Source: Lasioglossum baleicum (lineage: Eukaryota; Arthropoda; Insecta; Hymenoptera; Halictidae). Taken from it: a DNA stretch of 64,000 nt. A program made the position numbers and the translations under genes. How positions within the stretch are numbered: position 1 is the stretch's first letter; each line of letters opens with the position of its first letter. The DNA lies in NCBI RefSeq assembly GCF_051020765.1, contig NW_027469115.1:1-64000 (forward strand), written 5' to 3'. The notes under the pieces are model-generated. The model was not told the DNA's origin. It ran no database searches and saw only the letters and a program-made list of their open reading frames with translations. Below, piece after piece: positions 63,332 through 64,000 of this stretch.

Positions 63332-64000
63332 TATTATTACATTTCTTGTTATTTAATTATTAATTCTCGTGCTTCCGCTCTCGAATTCCTTAATTTCTTT
63401 TATACGCGATTTCACTCTAAGGCCGTCCACACACGGGTCGATGTAATCGCGTCGTGAAGTTCGTACATCTTGATCGTCGTACGATTCATGCCAAGGACGC
63501 GATTGTCGTCCATAGTCCATACCATGAAGTAAAAGTACTCTTACTTCATGGTCCATACACGGGTCGATCGTCGATTCGGTCGACGCGATTCCAGTCGCAT
63601 GCGATTCCCCCTCCACGTTACTTCGAATGCAAATGAATGGAGAGCCGCACACTGAAATCGCCGCGATTCTAATCGCGCTCGATCGGAAGCGAAGTCGGAA
63701 AATCGCGTTGACTCATGGAGGTAAGTTTGTGTAGTTCATGTCATTTAAATGATTTGGCCATCATTTTTTGTAGTTTGAGTGCATTGCACTCTTCGATGTG
63801 GTCTATGTATTTATAGAGAGAGAGGTTGCATAAGTTATAATTTATTCATTATCTTTATTATCTTTTTTTATGTTATTACGCATACTAATAACATGAAGGT
63901 AAGCTTTTTATTTACATAGTTGAATATAATCAAGTAGGTTTATGAAAAACAAAAACAAAAGTCAAAGTAAAAAAAAACTTGAAGTCACAGGGATTGATAA
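63332..64000. other. Right flank, short palindromes, no gene called
   Basis: ACCATGAAGTAA (63521-63532) pairs with TTACTTCATGGT (63541-63552). On both sides lie copies of acacgggtcgat (near 63432 and 63556). ggccgtccacacacgggtcg after TAA (near 63420) could be an end of a PIF/Harbinger-type element, but no partner end is clear. A donor-like gtaagtttg follows atggag at about 63722. The remainder is AT-rich. Confidence 0.4.

Overview
This looks like repeat-dense, non-coding-rich DNA from an arthropod nuclear genome, most likely an insect. The evidence is metazoan-type LTR retrotransposons (Gypsy, Copia and two BEL/Pao), FLYWCH-linked Mutator-like and CACTA-like transposase genes, short (about 87 nt) GT-AG introns, mariner-, hAT- and Transib-type termini, and no bacterial gene organisation. 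A hymenopteran (ant or wasp) source is my guess from the mix; nothing seen fixes the species. No conventional single-copy host gene is fully recognisable.

Layout. 1-1340: a small 52-bp inverted repeat, a hAT-type relic and a possible 5' non-coding exon. 1427-8899: a complete young Gypsy element (1078-bp LTRs, 4-bp target duplication, gag, a frameshifted pol with one stop codon in the protease, and a third overlapping ORF). It sits in the left arm of a 1.39-kb-arm palindrome (1341-1426 plus 8904-11793) whose arms are themselves palindromic. 11854-12612: a compact three-exon gene for a low-complexity Ala/Thr, Met-Pro-Gly-Ala, RGG protein. 12.7-15.1 kb: a mariner MITE, a 307-bp tandem repeat and a 263-bp-arm palindrome. 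15.1-17.3 kb: a duplicated AT-rich segment. 17311-20407: a FLYWCH/Mutator-like transposase gene with a 1.87-kb palindrome in an intron, broken at its 3' side by the next structure.

20408-42012: a giant palindrome (about 4.85-kb arms, 2.2-kb loop). Its right arm has been hit by a Copia element lacking an integrase domain (27780-31195) and by a complete BEL element (35304-41611); the left arm keeps both empty target sites. Beyond it are a second FLYWCH/Mutator-like exon facing back (42271-42333), a further foldback (42803-43154), an intact CACTA/CMC-type transposase gene (44153-46249, minus), mixed repeats, a virtually perfect 1.48-kb-arm palindrome (48366-51446), several MITEs (including a Transib-like one with a 5-bp GC-rich target duplication and a hAT-like one with an 8-bp duplication), and a second complete BEL element (56749-63326).

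How it fits together. The window is a nest of transposons, with inverted repeats at every scale from 12 bp to about 5 kb. Three of the four LTR elements inserted into arms of pre-existing palindromes, and the opposite arm records the uninterrupted site each time. Different palindromes share a roughly 80-bp module. The mobile-element polyproteins supply reverse transcriptase, integrase and transposases; the palindromes carry no convincing enzyme ORF and would depend on enzymes made elsewhere, or arose by a DNA-repair or replication mechanism. Percent identities are estimates by eye; no alignment was run.
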